Assembly (NCBI GenBank): GCA_030442035.1
Contig: JAUJEA010000011.1
Span: forward strand, 1 to 64,000
Length of the DNA stretch: 64,000 nt
DNA from: Splendidivirga corallicola
GTDB taxonomy: Bacteria; Bacteroidota; Bacteroidia; Cytophagales; Cyclobacteriaceae
Direction: 5' to 3'
This document shows, piece after piece, positions 9,662 to 17,116 of the stretch. The position numbers and the translations under genes were made by a program. The notes below the pieces were generated by a model. It was not told where the DNA came from. It did no database searches and saw only the letters and a program-made list of their open reading frames with translations. How positions within the stretch are numbered: position 1 is the stretch's first letter; each line of letters begins with the position of its first letter.

Positions 9662-10831
9662 ATGATCAGAATTAATTCGTCAAAGCTTACTTTGCTTTTT
9701 CTGAGCATACTTACCATTATGGCGGCAGCGATCATTGCTCCCTCTATTCCGACAATTGCCCAATTTTTTAAGCAAACACCCCATGCAGATCTGCTGTCAA
9801 AACTGGTAGTTAGTCTTCCCACCTTATTCATAGCTGTCACCGCTCCTATAGTGGGCCGCTACATTGACAAGCATGGAAGATTAAAATTACTGTATGTAGG
9901 TTTGGTCCTGTATGCATTTAGTGGAATGTCGGGATTTTATCTCAATAATATCTACCATATCCTCACAGGCCGTGCACTGCTTGGCGTTTCCATTGGCATC
10001 ACTATGACCATTACCATAACGTTGATTGGGGATTACTTTAAAGGAGAAGAGCGTAAAGATTTCATTGGGTTCCAGACAGCTTTTATTGGATTTGCAGGAG
10101 TTATGTTTTTAATAGTTGCCGGAGTATTGGCAGATATCAGTTGGCGGCTGCCTTTTCTCTTCTATTTGGCCTCTTTAGCATACATTCCATTGGTAATCAA
10201 TACCTTAAAGGAATCTCCTCCCACCTATTCTGCAACCGGGAGCATGACTGGTAAATCGAGCCTGCTTATTCGTATTATTTTCGTCAATGCGATTGTCTTA
10301 ATGATCTTTTTTTATATTGTCCCTACCCAACTTCCCTTTTTGTTTTATGAGATCGGTATTGACAAGAACACCTTATCCGGAACCGCACTGGCGGTCAATG
10401 CCCTTGGAATGATTATTTCCTCATTGTTTTATTCCAGATTAAAAGGACATGTGCACTTTCCGTATATCTATACTATTGCATTTTTTCTCACGGCAACCGG
10501 GTATTTTATAACAGGTATGACCCATTCATTTTTTGTTATTCTTATGGCTATGTTCTTTGCCGGATTGGGTTTTGGTTTGTTAATGGCAAATACCAATCTG
10601 TGGATAATGGAGCTAAGCCAGCAAGACCTGAGAGGCAAGAATATGGGTATGCTCACTACCTGTTTATTCCTTGGTCAGTTTTTATCACCAATAGTCTTTG
10701 AGCCTCTTGTAACAAGGTTTGGTGTCTCATTTCTTTTCACATTTACCGCAGCCTCTATGGTCTTTATTTCAACAGGGTTTTTGTGGCTGGGGCAATCGCT
10801 CATTAAGATGGGTATTTCAACAGAATCATGA
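9662..10831 (+). CDS. MFS transporter (drug/metabolite efflux type)
   Basis: A 389-aa major facilitator with about 12 hydrophobic segments. The A-like motif GRYIDKHGRLKLLYVG follows the second helix, and the motif-C-like glycine-rich helix FIGFAGVMFLIVAGVLAD typical of antiporters is present, so export by proton exchange is likely. The nearest purine-rich ribosome-site candidate (AAAGGAG, ending about 9643) is nearer to an ATG at 9646 that opens only an 8-codon frame (MNPIADDQ and a stop overlapping this start), so translation may be coupled to a short leader. Its place after the sulfotransferase gene suggests it exports a sulfated product; substrate not determinable. Confidence 0.88.
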   Translation: MIRINSSKLTLLFLSILTIMAAAIIAPSIPTIAQFFKQTPHADLLSKLVVSLPTLFIAVTAPIVGRYIDKHGRLKLLYVGLVLYAFSGMSGFYLNNIYHILTGRALLGVSIGITMTITITLIGDYFKGEERKDFIGFQTAFIGFAGVMFLIVAGVLADISWRLPFLFYLASLAYIPLVINTLKESPPTYSATGSMTGKSSLLIRIIFVNAIVLMIFFYIVPTQLPFLFYEIGIDKNTLSGTALAVNALGMIISSLFYSRLKGHVHFPYIYTIAFFLTATGYFITGMTHSFFVILMAMFFAGLGFGLLMANTNLWIMELSQQDLRGKNMGMLTTCLFLGQFLSPIVFEPLVTRFGVSFLFTFTAASMVFISTGFLWLGQSLIKMGISTES

Positions 10832-10850
10832 TTCCAACCTTGGAATAAAA

Positions 10851-10877
10851 AAATGGATTACAACTTGCAATCCATTT
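10851..10877. terminator. hairpin terminator after the MFS gene
   Basis: AAATGGATT (10851-10859) pairs perfectly with AATCCATTT (10869-10877) around a 9-nt loop, 19 nt after the MFS stop. It probably ends the cyclase-sulfotransferase-MFS transcript. Confidence 0.6.
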
Positions 10878-11005
10878 AGTAGCGGCGAGGGGGCAAATGT
10901 TGAACCCCTTTGATGAGGATTTGCTTAATAACTCTTGCGGTTGTAGATGAAGCCAGACAGTCTTACGGCTGAAAGTAGAAGGGTATAGTCGCGGCAACAG
11001 CGTGA

Positions 11006-11038
11006 GCAACAGCAACAGTGTTTAACACTTGCTGTTGC
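11006..11038. terminator. GCAACA-rich hairpin beside the tRNA
   Basis: GCAACAGCAA (11006-11015) pairs with TTGCTGTTGC (11029-11038), with a GTG/CAC pair inside the loop. The surrounding 10994-11050 is built of CAACAG/CTGTTG units on both sides. It lies about 20 nt beyond the 3' end of the minus-strand tRNA and may end that transcript, though no clear T-tract follows. Confidence 0.4.
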
Positions 11039-11057
11039 TGTTGTCCTTGCTGCTCAG

Positions 11058-11129
11058 TAGCCCCGAGTGGAATCGAACCACTATCTAAAGTTTAGGAAAC
11101 TTCTATTCTATCCATTGAACTACGGGGCC
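11058..11129 (-). tRNA. tRNA-Arg (anticodon CCT)
   Basis: The minus strand folds into a full cloverleaf: acceptor GGCCCCG / CGGGGCT (one G-U pair), D arm GTTC...GAAT, anticodon arm GAAGT-TTCCTAA-ACTTT giving anticodon CCT, a 4-nt variable region and T arm AGTGG-TTCGATT-CCACT, with discriminator A. CCA is not encoded. It reads the AGG arginine codon. No integrase or duplicated 3' end was seen nearby. Confidence 0.93.
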
Positions 11130-11452
11130 ATTTTAGAAACGCAATATTACAAAATTATGGACGTGAATTGCAACTAAAGATCGGGAATACTCGATCACGA
11201 GTATGCCGCTGGTTTAGGTTAAAAATTTGTCCCGCACTCTTCCATTTTACTACAGGGTTTCTAGTGAATCGCTTCGTTACCAAAGATCAATTATTATATT
11301 GGGGCTTCTTAATCTAATAAGCCTAAAAACGCCATGCAGATTAAGTACCATATCTATATTTTATTCTGTTTAGATCAGATTATTGTCATGGTCAAAAACT
11401 TTGGGAGGGCTATACTTATATAACATACTTTGGATAGCATAGAAAAACCATA

Positions 11453-11665
11453 TAGTATGATGACAATAGTTCAAGTAGCTTTCAAAACGTCAGAAAGGAG
11501 GCCGCCAAACTGCTTTTAGAATCCTTATCTAAGAATTTTCCCGAAATCTCCATTGAAGATTGTTTTAAAATTTATGATGATGTGAACTACAACCGGAAGT
11601 ACAAAGGTTTCATTAGTCCTATTGGCATTGGACTTTATTTGCCTCTGAATTGTTTGCTATTGTAA
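11453..11665 (+). pseudogene. orphan open frame, likely gene remnant
   Basis: About 70 codons are open from just after a stop near 11452 to TAA at 11663-11665, reading SSFQNVRKEAAKLLLESLSK, then NFPEISIEDCFKIYDD and NYNRKYKGFISPIGIG. The composition looks protein-like but there is no in-frame ATG near the front, so I take it as the middle or end of a broken gene. I do not recognise the family. The stretch 11130-11452 holds nothing I can support. Confidence 0.3.
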
Positions 11666-11749
11666 CCAAGCTGCAAATTTGGTCTCCTGTGCCCTGTAGC
11701 CAGATCCATATTTTTTTGAGAAGTGTTTTAGATCCACACTTTTCCTGCG

Positions 11750-11950
11750 CCTTCAAGGACACGGTACCAATTAAGGCAATTAAGAAAACAGGGACTAAAA
11801 ATACCAATAATAGCGCTTACTGTATCGGTGATGCCTGATGTTGGCGATAAGGTTTTTAGCTCGGGAATGAATGATTATATTACAAAACAATTTGATCCCG
11901 ACGATCTATACAGTAAGATTAAACTTCATATTGAAAAAGAAATAGATTAG
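11750..11950 (+). pseudogene. truncated response-regulator receiver domain
   Basis: The frame ending at 11948-11950 reads YQLRQLRKQGLKIPIIALTV, then MPDVGDKVFSSGMNDYITKQ, then FDPDDLYSKIKLHIEKE. This is the second half of a CheY-like receiver domain, as at the end of hybrid histidine kinases: the IPIIALT strand with the conserved Thr and the Lys-containing YITKPF loop (here KQF, so the usual Pro is lost). The first half with the phospho-acceptor Asp is missing or scrambled in other frames. It ends 25 nt before the lactonase gene. A clear remnant, not a working regulator. Confidence 0.65.
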
Positions 11951-11975
11951 ATCCGATAACCATTCTAAAATTGCT

Positions 11976-13043
11976 ATGATTCAGAAAATAAAGATCATTC
12001 GCCCATTTATACTGATCGCAATCGGGCTACTGGCTTGCACACCTCAAAAAAAGAAGAATACAAAAGAAACTCCGGTTGAAGAAAAGCCTGTCGCGAAAAA
12101 ATTTCACCCCTCAAAGGGATTTGTCGAAGTTATGGATCCGGCGTTCGAAAAACTTATTGATAAAAATGCTGTTGTTGAGGTATTGGCTGAGGGCTTTAAG
12201 TGGACAGAAGGGCCCGTTTGGGTGCCAGGTGAGAATTATCTCCTTTTTTCAGATATCCCTAATAATAAGGTTGTAAAGTGGAAGGAGGGAGAAGGAACTA
12301 AAAGCTATTTGACTCCCTCAGGTCATTCGGGTGAAGTAGACAGGACCGGCGAAACCGGATCCAATGGTTTGATGCTGAATGCAAATGGCCAGCTGGTGCT
12401 ATGTCAGCATACAGACCGCCAGCTGGCTATTATGAATGCTGATCTGACAGCCCCCAAACCTAGCTACGTTGTTTTAACAGGTCATTTCGAAGGAAAGAGA
12501 CTAAATAGCCCCAATGACCTGGACATTCATTCGAATGGAGACATTTATTTTACTGATCCACCGTATGGCCTGGAAAAAGGCATGGAGGATCCGGCCAAAG
12601 AACTGGATTTTCAGGGTGTTTACCGATGGTCTTCTCAAGATTCAACAACTAATTTGTTGTATCAACATTTGACCAGACCCAACGGTATAGCGCTTTCACC
12701 GGATGAAAAACAAGCCTATGTGGCCAATTCTGACCCCGAACGTGCTATCTGGATGGTATTTGATGTAAACGAGGACGGTTCGTTTTCTAATGAGCGTGTA
12801 TTTTATGATGCCACACAGGATGTCAAAAAGCTACCTGGTCTGCCCGATGGCATGGATGTATCTAAAGACGGGATTATTTATGCCACTGGGCCAGGCGGAG
12901 TTTGGGTGTTCGAGCCTTCCGGGAAATTGCTGGGAAGAATAAGAACCGGTCAAAGTACTGCCAATTGTACCATAGCGGCAGATGGCTATCTGTATATGAC
13001 AACGGATGATTATTTGACCAGAATTAGAATTAAAAAATTATAG
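11976..13043 (+). CDS. SMP-30/gluconolactonase-family lipoprotein
   Basis: A 355-aa exported enzyme. The N-terminus is a lipoprotein signal with lipobox LLAC (Cys about 21), then a lysine- and proline-rich linker to about residue 48. The rest is a six-bladed beta-propeller of the SMP-30/gluconolaconase/LRE group, with FKWTEGPVWVP (metal-ligand Glu region), GSNGLMLNANGQLVLCQH, RLNSPNDLDIHSNGDIYFTD (Asn ligand), RPNGIALSPDEKQAYVAN and GLPDGMDVSKDGIIYATGPG (Asp ligand). These enzymes use one divalent metal to open sugar or other lactones. Likely anchored in an outer or inner membrane face of the periplasm. Followed at 24 nt by the convergent Nramp gene. Confidence 0.92.
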   Translation: MIQKIKIIRPFILIAIGLLACTPQKKKNTKETPVEEKPVAKKFHPSKGFVEVMDPAFEKLIDKNAVVEVLAEGFKWTEGPVWVPGENYLLFSDIPNNKVVKWKEGEGTKSYLTPSGHSGEVDRTGETGSNGLMLNANGQLVLCQHTDRQLAIMNADLTAPKPSYVVLTGHFEGKRLNSPNDLDIHSNGDIYFTDPPYGLEKGMEDPAKELDFQGVYRWSSQDSTTNLLYQHLTRPNGIALSPDEKQAYVANSDPERAIWMVFDVNEDGSFSNERVFYDATQDVKKLPGLPDGMDVSKDGIIYATGPGGVWVFEPSGKLLGRIRTGQSTANCTIAADGYLYMTTDDYLTRIRIKKL

Positions 13044-13066
13044 CAGTACTTAAATGGGGGGTGTTT

Positions 13067-14419
13067 TTATATGATCTGATAAATCCCGTAGCTTCCAACC
13101 ACAATAATTGACAGCACACTAAGCCAGAACAGCAGGTCATAAATACGACTTGGTTTGAGGAAACCGGGGAGGAATTTATACCTGAAATAGAATGAGGCAT
13201 AGACAACAATTAAAAGGATCACAGAAGTTGTCAGCCCGCCGATGATCACCATCAAGGCAGGGGCTTTCATGAGGAGAAAAAGCAGAGACCATATCAATGG
13301 AAATGACCATGATAAGATGGCAATCGTTTTTTTTCGTTGCTTTGTGTTCGTAAAATCTATCCATCCGATTTGGCTAAAAGCATCAGGAAAGAGTCTGGTC
13401 CATATAGCCAACGCACCGAATAAGGTCGAGTATAATACGATAAATGCGGCGATCAGAAAAACAACATAAGCCCATGTACCCAGGCTTTCCGTATACAGGT
13501 TGGTCAGCGTTTTGATCAATTCCATTCCTTCGGGAAGCAGCCCCTGCCGGTTCAGAATTGCTGCTCCCAGCAGATAGAATGCGGCTGTTGTGAGAGTATA
13601 TATCAACATGGATACAGTTGCATCCAGGTACATGATCTTAATCCAGCCTTTGGCCCGGTTTCTCCAACTTTCAGTTTCTTCACGCGGGCCGGTGTAGGCT
13701 GCATACCCTTTTTCAATCAGCCAATAATTGTATGACATGATCTCGTCTCCCCCGATTCCCGTAATGCCGAATGCTCCGAAAGCTACAATTACCGCTTCTT
13801 TTGGAAGCCTGAAAGTCAGTCCACTCAAGAATTCATTTGGTGAAACTGCATAGGGAGTGAATTGTACGAATACTACAGATACCAATGTCAGAACAGTAAA
13901 TGTTGCTATAAGAACGACTGAAAACTGTTCAACGAATTTATAGTAACCTTTATAAATAAACAGTGAGACAGAAAGAGCACAAATGAGGCTCCAAACCATA
14001 ACAGGAACATTTGGAAAAGCAATATTCAATACCAGCGCCGCTCCGCCAACAATTCCTCCGACTTGCAGGAATTTGATGATCATCAGGCCCAGCCATGTCC
14101 AGATGGTCCAGTGTGCCTTTCCGATTTTAAGACCAGGCAAACGATTGAAGGCTGTCATGGTAGTTTGCCCGGAATAAATGGCGTACTTGCCAAATTCTAC
14201 CTGAATAGCCACCTTAACCAGACAACTGACGATGATGACCCAAAATGTTACAAAACCAGCCTTGGCACCAAGGCTGGTGGTAGCGATCAGTTCACCGGAA
14301 CCTACTATCGATGCTGAAAGGATAAACCCGGGCCCCAGGTATTTCAGACGATCTTTTAGTGATGAAGGTGGCTCCTGAATAGAATCAGAATTCAGGACGT
14401 AAGGATTCGTATCGGTCAT
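13067..14419 (-). CDS. Nramp-family divalent metal ion transporter
   Basis: This 450-aa membrane protein has about 11 hydrophobic helices and the Nramp fold marks: the first helix LGPGFILSASIVGSGELIATTSLGAKAGF (the usual DPGN motif is replaced by VGSGE, as in Nramp-related transporters that move other substrates) and a helix-6 segment FGAFGITGIGGDEIMSYNYW instead of the canonical MPH motif. Family members carry Mn, Fe or related cations with protons; because both metal-binding motifs are changed, this one may be an Nramp-related transporter of different specificity. The gene stands alone, convergent with the lactonase, and has a 16-bp palindrome 276 nt upstream. Confidence 0.82.
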   Translation of the reverse strand: MTDTNPYVLNSDSIQEPPSSLKDRLKYLGPGFILSASIVGSGELIATTSLGAKAGFVTFWVIIVSCLVKVAIQVEFGKYAIYSGQTTMTAFNRLPGLKIGKAHWTIWTWLGLMIIKFLQVGGIVGGAALVLNIAFPNVPVMVWSLICALSVSLFIYKGYYKFVEQFSVVLIATFTVLTLVSVVFVQFTPYAVSPNEFLSGLTFRLPKEAVIVAFGAFGITGIGGDEIMSYNYWLIEKGYAAYTGPREETESWRNRAKGWIKIMYLDATVSMLIYTLTTAAFYLLGAAILNRQGLLPEGMELIKTLTNLYTESLGTWAYVVFLIAAFIVLYSTLFGALAIWTRLFPDAFSQIGWIDFTNTKQRKKTIAILSWSFPLIWSLLFLLMKAPALMVIIGGLTTSVILLIVVYASFYFRYKFLPGFLKPSRIYDLLFWLSVLSIIVVGSYGIYQII

Positions 14420-14694
14420 GTAGTTGGTATCATAGGCTAATGATCAATAGAACAAAATAGATTAAAAACCAATGATAGCCAAATTTTTGAAAATTGAGCA
14501 GGACCAATATCGGCAAGAGTTTCTGGTAAATCGTCTAATTAAATGGAAGTAAATACAGGAGATGACCTCACTTTGATCAAACTTCACGTGAGTTCCTTTA
14601 AAGCGCCATGTTGTTGAGCAGTGCAAGCGTTGAATCCATTTTTATATAAGTTCTAAAAGAACACTGTTGGCCAAGACAATAATTGAGTAATTAC

Positions 14695-14710
14695 CATGTT
14701 GGCCAACATG
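14695..14710. promoter_or_regulatory. perfect 16-bp palindrome, possible operator
   Basis: CATGTTGGCCAACATG is a perfect palindrome; a partial copy (CTGTTGGCC) begins 31 nt earlier, near 14664. It lies in the 333-nt gap between DUF1761 (ends at 14753) and the Nramp start (14419), so it could serve the Nramp promoter. The regulator is unknown. The rest of 14420-14752 shows nothing else. Confidence 0.4.
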
Positions 14711-14752
14711 TTCATACTTTAAAATAGTATTCAGCCAGATTTACAGTAGATT

Positions 14753-15190
14753 TTACATGTAAATCAAGATCGCGGCTACTACCACTAGCGAGAGAAAATG
14801 GTAGCTAGTGTTTATCCCAAAGAGTTTCCATGATTTTTTTTCCCATGCAACAGCACCTAAATCTACAGGTAAGAAAAAGCCCAGCCATGTAAAGAATGCT
14901 GCACTGGCAATATTCGCTATATTGGACATTTCCGAAGGGCCTAGTCCCCAAGTTTCAGGGTCCCAAACAGCAATGTTATGAGCAAATACATATGCCAGGA
15001 AAAAATTCCCAATGACCATAAAAATCATTCCTCGCGCCATGACTGATCCCGGGGGTTTTTCGTCCGGATCAAATCCCATTTCTTTGGCCCATATGCGTCC
15101 AAATAGGGGAGTATACCAAATAAACCCAAGAATAAAATTTGCGACAACCGCTATGATCACCGCAAGGTAATTGATCTGTATTTCAGGCAT
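14753..15190 (-). CDS. DUF1761 small membrane protein
   Basis: A 145-aa protein with four predicted membrane helices: INYLAVIIAVVANFILGFIWYTPLFG, MIFMVIGNFFLAYVFAHNIAVW, ANIASAAFFTWLGFFLPVDLG and TSYHFLSLVVVAAILIYM. The N-terminal FILGFIWYTPLFGRIWAKEMG and the central FFTWLGF are the DUF1761 pattern. Function is unknown in all members. Monocistronic as far as can be seen, with DUF5655 82 nt upstream on the same strand. Confidence 0.85.
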   Translation of the reverse strand: MPEIQINYLAVIIAVVANFILGFIWYTPLFGRIWAKEMGFDPDEKPPGSVMARGMIFMVIGNFFLAYVFAHNIAVWDPETWGLGPSEMSNIANIASAAFFTWLGFFLPVDLGAVAWEKKSWKLFGINTSYHFLSLVVVAAILIYM

Positions 15191-15272
15191 AGTTTTGATG
15201 TTTGATTCAAGACAAGATAAGTAATAGATGGCAGAAATGGAAAGTCTATATCGTGAAGAACAGTCTTAAAAC

Positions 15273-15686
15273 TCAAGAAGATTTGATTAGTTTATACGAG
15301 TGACTTATCCAATCCATTAGTTGATGGTCGATTTCCTTCTCATCGTCGATGGATACAAGATGGACAAAACGGCGTTTTGAGGTTTGCAAATATTTTTTAA
15401 CGGGATGCACATCTTCAAGATGATCAAGGAAAAATTCTATATCCAGCCATGCCTTTTTCACTTTGATAGCAAGAAATGTGCTTTTTGTTTTAAAGAAAAT
15501 GACATCAGGTAAAACAGCTTCTTCACGAAATTCTCCAAGGCCATTTACCTTTTCTTTAATAATATCATATAGCTTTTTCAAATGTGCAGGTCGTCTTAGA
15601 AAGAAGGATTCCTTATCCACTTGTTTACATGAGTGTGCCTGATTTGTATTTCTAAAAGTCCGTTTACATTGGGGACATGTCCACAT
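15273..15686 (-). CDS. DUF5655 protein with N-terminal zinc-finger-like motif
   Basis: I prefer the ATG at 15686 (137 aa, MWTCPQCKRTF) over the one at 15737, because family members begin with this short zinc-finger-like stretch CPQCKRTFRNTNQAHSC. The following 110 residues fit DUF5655: HLKKLYDIIKEKVNGLG, VIFFKTKSTFLAIKVKKAWLDIEFFL and RFVHLVSIDDEKEIDHQLMDWI. The DUF5655 fold resembles small nucleic-acid- or ligand-binding proteins but no activity is established. Soluble, no signal peptide. It lies next to the beta-helix gene fragment and shares no clear functional partner. Confidence 0.8.
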   Translation of the reverse strand: MWTCPQCKRTFRNTNQAHSCKQVDKESFFLRRPAHLKKLYDIIKEKVNGLGEFREEAVLPDVIFFKTKSTFLAIKVKKAWLDIEFFLDHLEDVHPVKKYLQTSKRRFVHLVSIDDEKEIDHQLMDWISHSYKLIKSS

Positions 15687-15852
15687 ATTGCTTAAGTTAC
15701 CCAAATTGGAATGTAACGCCAAGAAATTATATCTCATAGCTGAGTGAGGTTGTTAAGTGCTTTTCATATTTTTTAATTAATTGCTTTTTATCCAATTGCA
15801 ATCTATTTTGAACCAGTATTATTAAAGGAAGTGATATTGGCTGTAATAGTTG

Positions 15853-16660
15853 CTATTTCTGTGTAAAGAAACCCATGGTTCTCCGATCAATCTTAAAATC
15901 ATTTTCATTATTGGATTTATCAGTCCAACCAAGATCGATCTGACCGGAGAGAGCTGGAGTAGCTGACATACCCCTGGGTGCAGAGGGTATAGTTTGTGCA
16001 CCACCGGTGAATTCATGAGCACCAATATCAGGTGTACCATTATACAATGCATTGCCCCAGAAGTCCCTTCCTCCATTGTTAGTGATGATTTGCCCAGTAT
16101 TAATACATGGTGAGGTAGGCTGAAGGTGATAACCTATCAATATATTAGGGTAATTCGACCAATCAATATCCTGACCTCCGGATCCAGGATTCACGAGTTG
16201 CGGATCATCAATAATGAAGTTGGTCCTCCCTGGCGCTTATGTTGAAGTAAGCATTATTCTCGAAGGTACAATTAATTGGTGCTTCCGATCCCCATGACCC
16301 GCTTCCTTCAAAATAGAAGATATTGTTATAAAAGTTCATATTTGCAGCAGTACGATCCTTGAATAGCTCCACATTCAAGTTTGAAGTCACATAGTGTGTA
16401 TTATTATAAACTTTAGCACTTTGAGGCCCTGGATCATTGTTTCCTGCTGTTAGACTCATATACTCCATATTGGGATAGGCATATATTCTGTTCGCCATTG
16501 GAGACGAGAATATGCCATGAGCAATCGTATAGGTTAGTTGTTCGACTGTTGAATGAAACAAGTCACCTGTTTTCAAAGAGTCTAATTGGGTCATCTGTTT
16601 TTTCCGAACGATAGCAATAGAAATGGAGATCTCAGTATTGGCAATTTGATGAAACTGATC
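15853..16660 (-). pseudogene. fragment of a right-handed beta-helix / FN3 surface protein
   Basis: Two frames together give one protein piece. The first (16660 down to 16208) has beta-helix coils such as AKVYNNTHYVTSNLNVELFK, NFYNNIFYFEGSGSW and NCTFENNAYFN. A shift near 16215-16230 then brings in RTNFIIDDPQLVNPGSGG, LQPTSPCINTGQ, GRDFWGN and DIGAHEF, the end of a pectate-lyase-like 'DIGAHE' domain, followed by the first strands of an FN3 domain (PRGMSATPALSGQIDLGWTD) cut off at 15853. Both ends are missing and the frame is broken. It starts in the same reading frame directly after the DoxX stop codon. The intact gene was probably a secreted glycan-binding or lyase protein of locus 1. Confidence 0.65.
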
Positions 16661-17107
16661 TTATAGAATACTAGAACCTTTTTTTGTGGATTTTCTTTGA
16701 GGTATTATAGTGATAAGAGCACTCACAATAACAAGGTTTTTCATGATATACTGCCCAACTAATGTCAGCGATGTAGGCAATTCATGAAACGTCGTTTCAG
16801 ACAGTATAAAAAGCGGAGCAAATGTTCCTGACATATGTGCCAACGCTGCTATTATAGTAATTCGTAAATACCTGTTAAAAAGTAACAATATTCCAATGGC
16901 TGTTTCCCATATGGCCAATATTGTATAAGAAATGGTACCAGAAATTTCACCAAAAGTCAGTAGGCTGATAGTATCTTTTGCGAGATCTTCCGCTGGACTT
17001 ACATGAGGGAAAAGTTTTAAAATACCAAACCACAAATAGATAATCCCTATACTTATTCGCAACAATGATTTTCTGTTGGTTATTCTATTTCTAAAAAGTA
17101 ATTCCAT
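16661..17107 (-). CDS. DoxX-like membrane protein
   Basis: A 148-aa protein with four membrane helices and the DoxX-type first helix LLRISIGIIYLWFGILKLFP, then ISYTILAIWETAIGILLLF with the conserved Glu, HMSGTFAPLFIL and YIMKNLVIVSALITII. DoxX relatives are small membrane proteins linked in various species to quinone- or thiol-redox functions; the role here is unknown. It follows the putative glycosyl hydrolase by 9 nt on the same strand and is almost certainly cotranscribed with it. The beta-helix fragment begins right after its stop. Confidence 0.8.
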   Translation of the reverse strand: MELLFRNRITNRKSLLRISIGIIYLWFGILKLFPHVSPAEDLAKDTISLLTFGEISGTISYTILAIWETAIGILLLFNRYLRITIIAALAHMSGTFAPLFILSETTFHELPTSLTLVGQYIMKNLVIVSALITIIPQRKSTKKGSSIL

Positions 17108-17116
17108 ATTAAAAAA

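Noticed and set aside
10803..11015. 70-codon minus-strand frame over the MFS terminator
   Set aside because: It runs across hairpin and repeat sequence and has no protein-like pattern.
10994..11050. CAACAG/CTGTTG repeats as a possible CRISPR or attachment site
   Set aside because: Units are short, irregular and face each other; they form a hairpin next to the tRNA. No spacers, integrase or duplicated tRNA end was found.
11619..11807. Minus-strand frame with a signal-peptide-like start (MVFLVPVFLIALIGTVSLKAQ)
   Set aside because: It overlaps the orphan frame and receiver remnant on the plus strand, is only 62 codons long, and has no continuation typical of a secreted protein.
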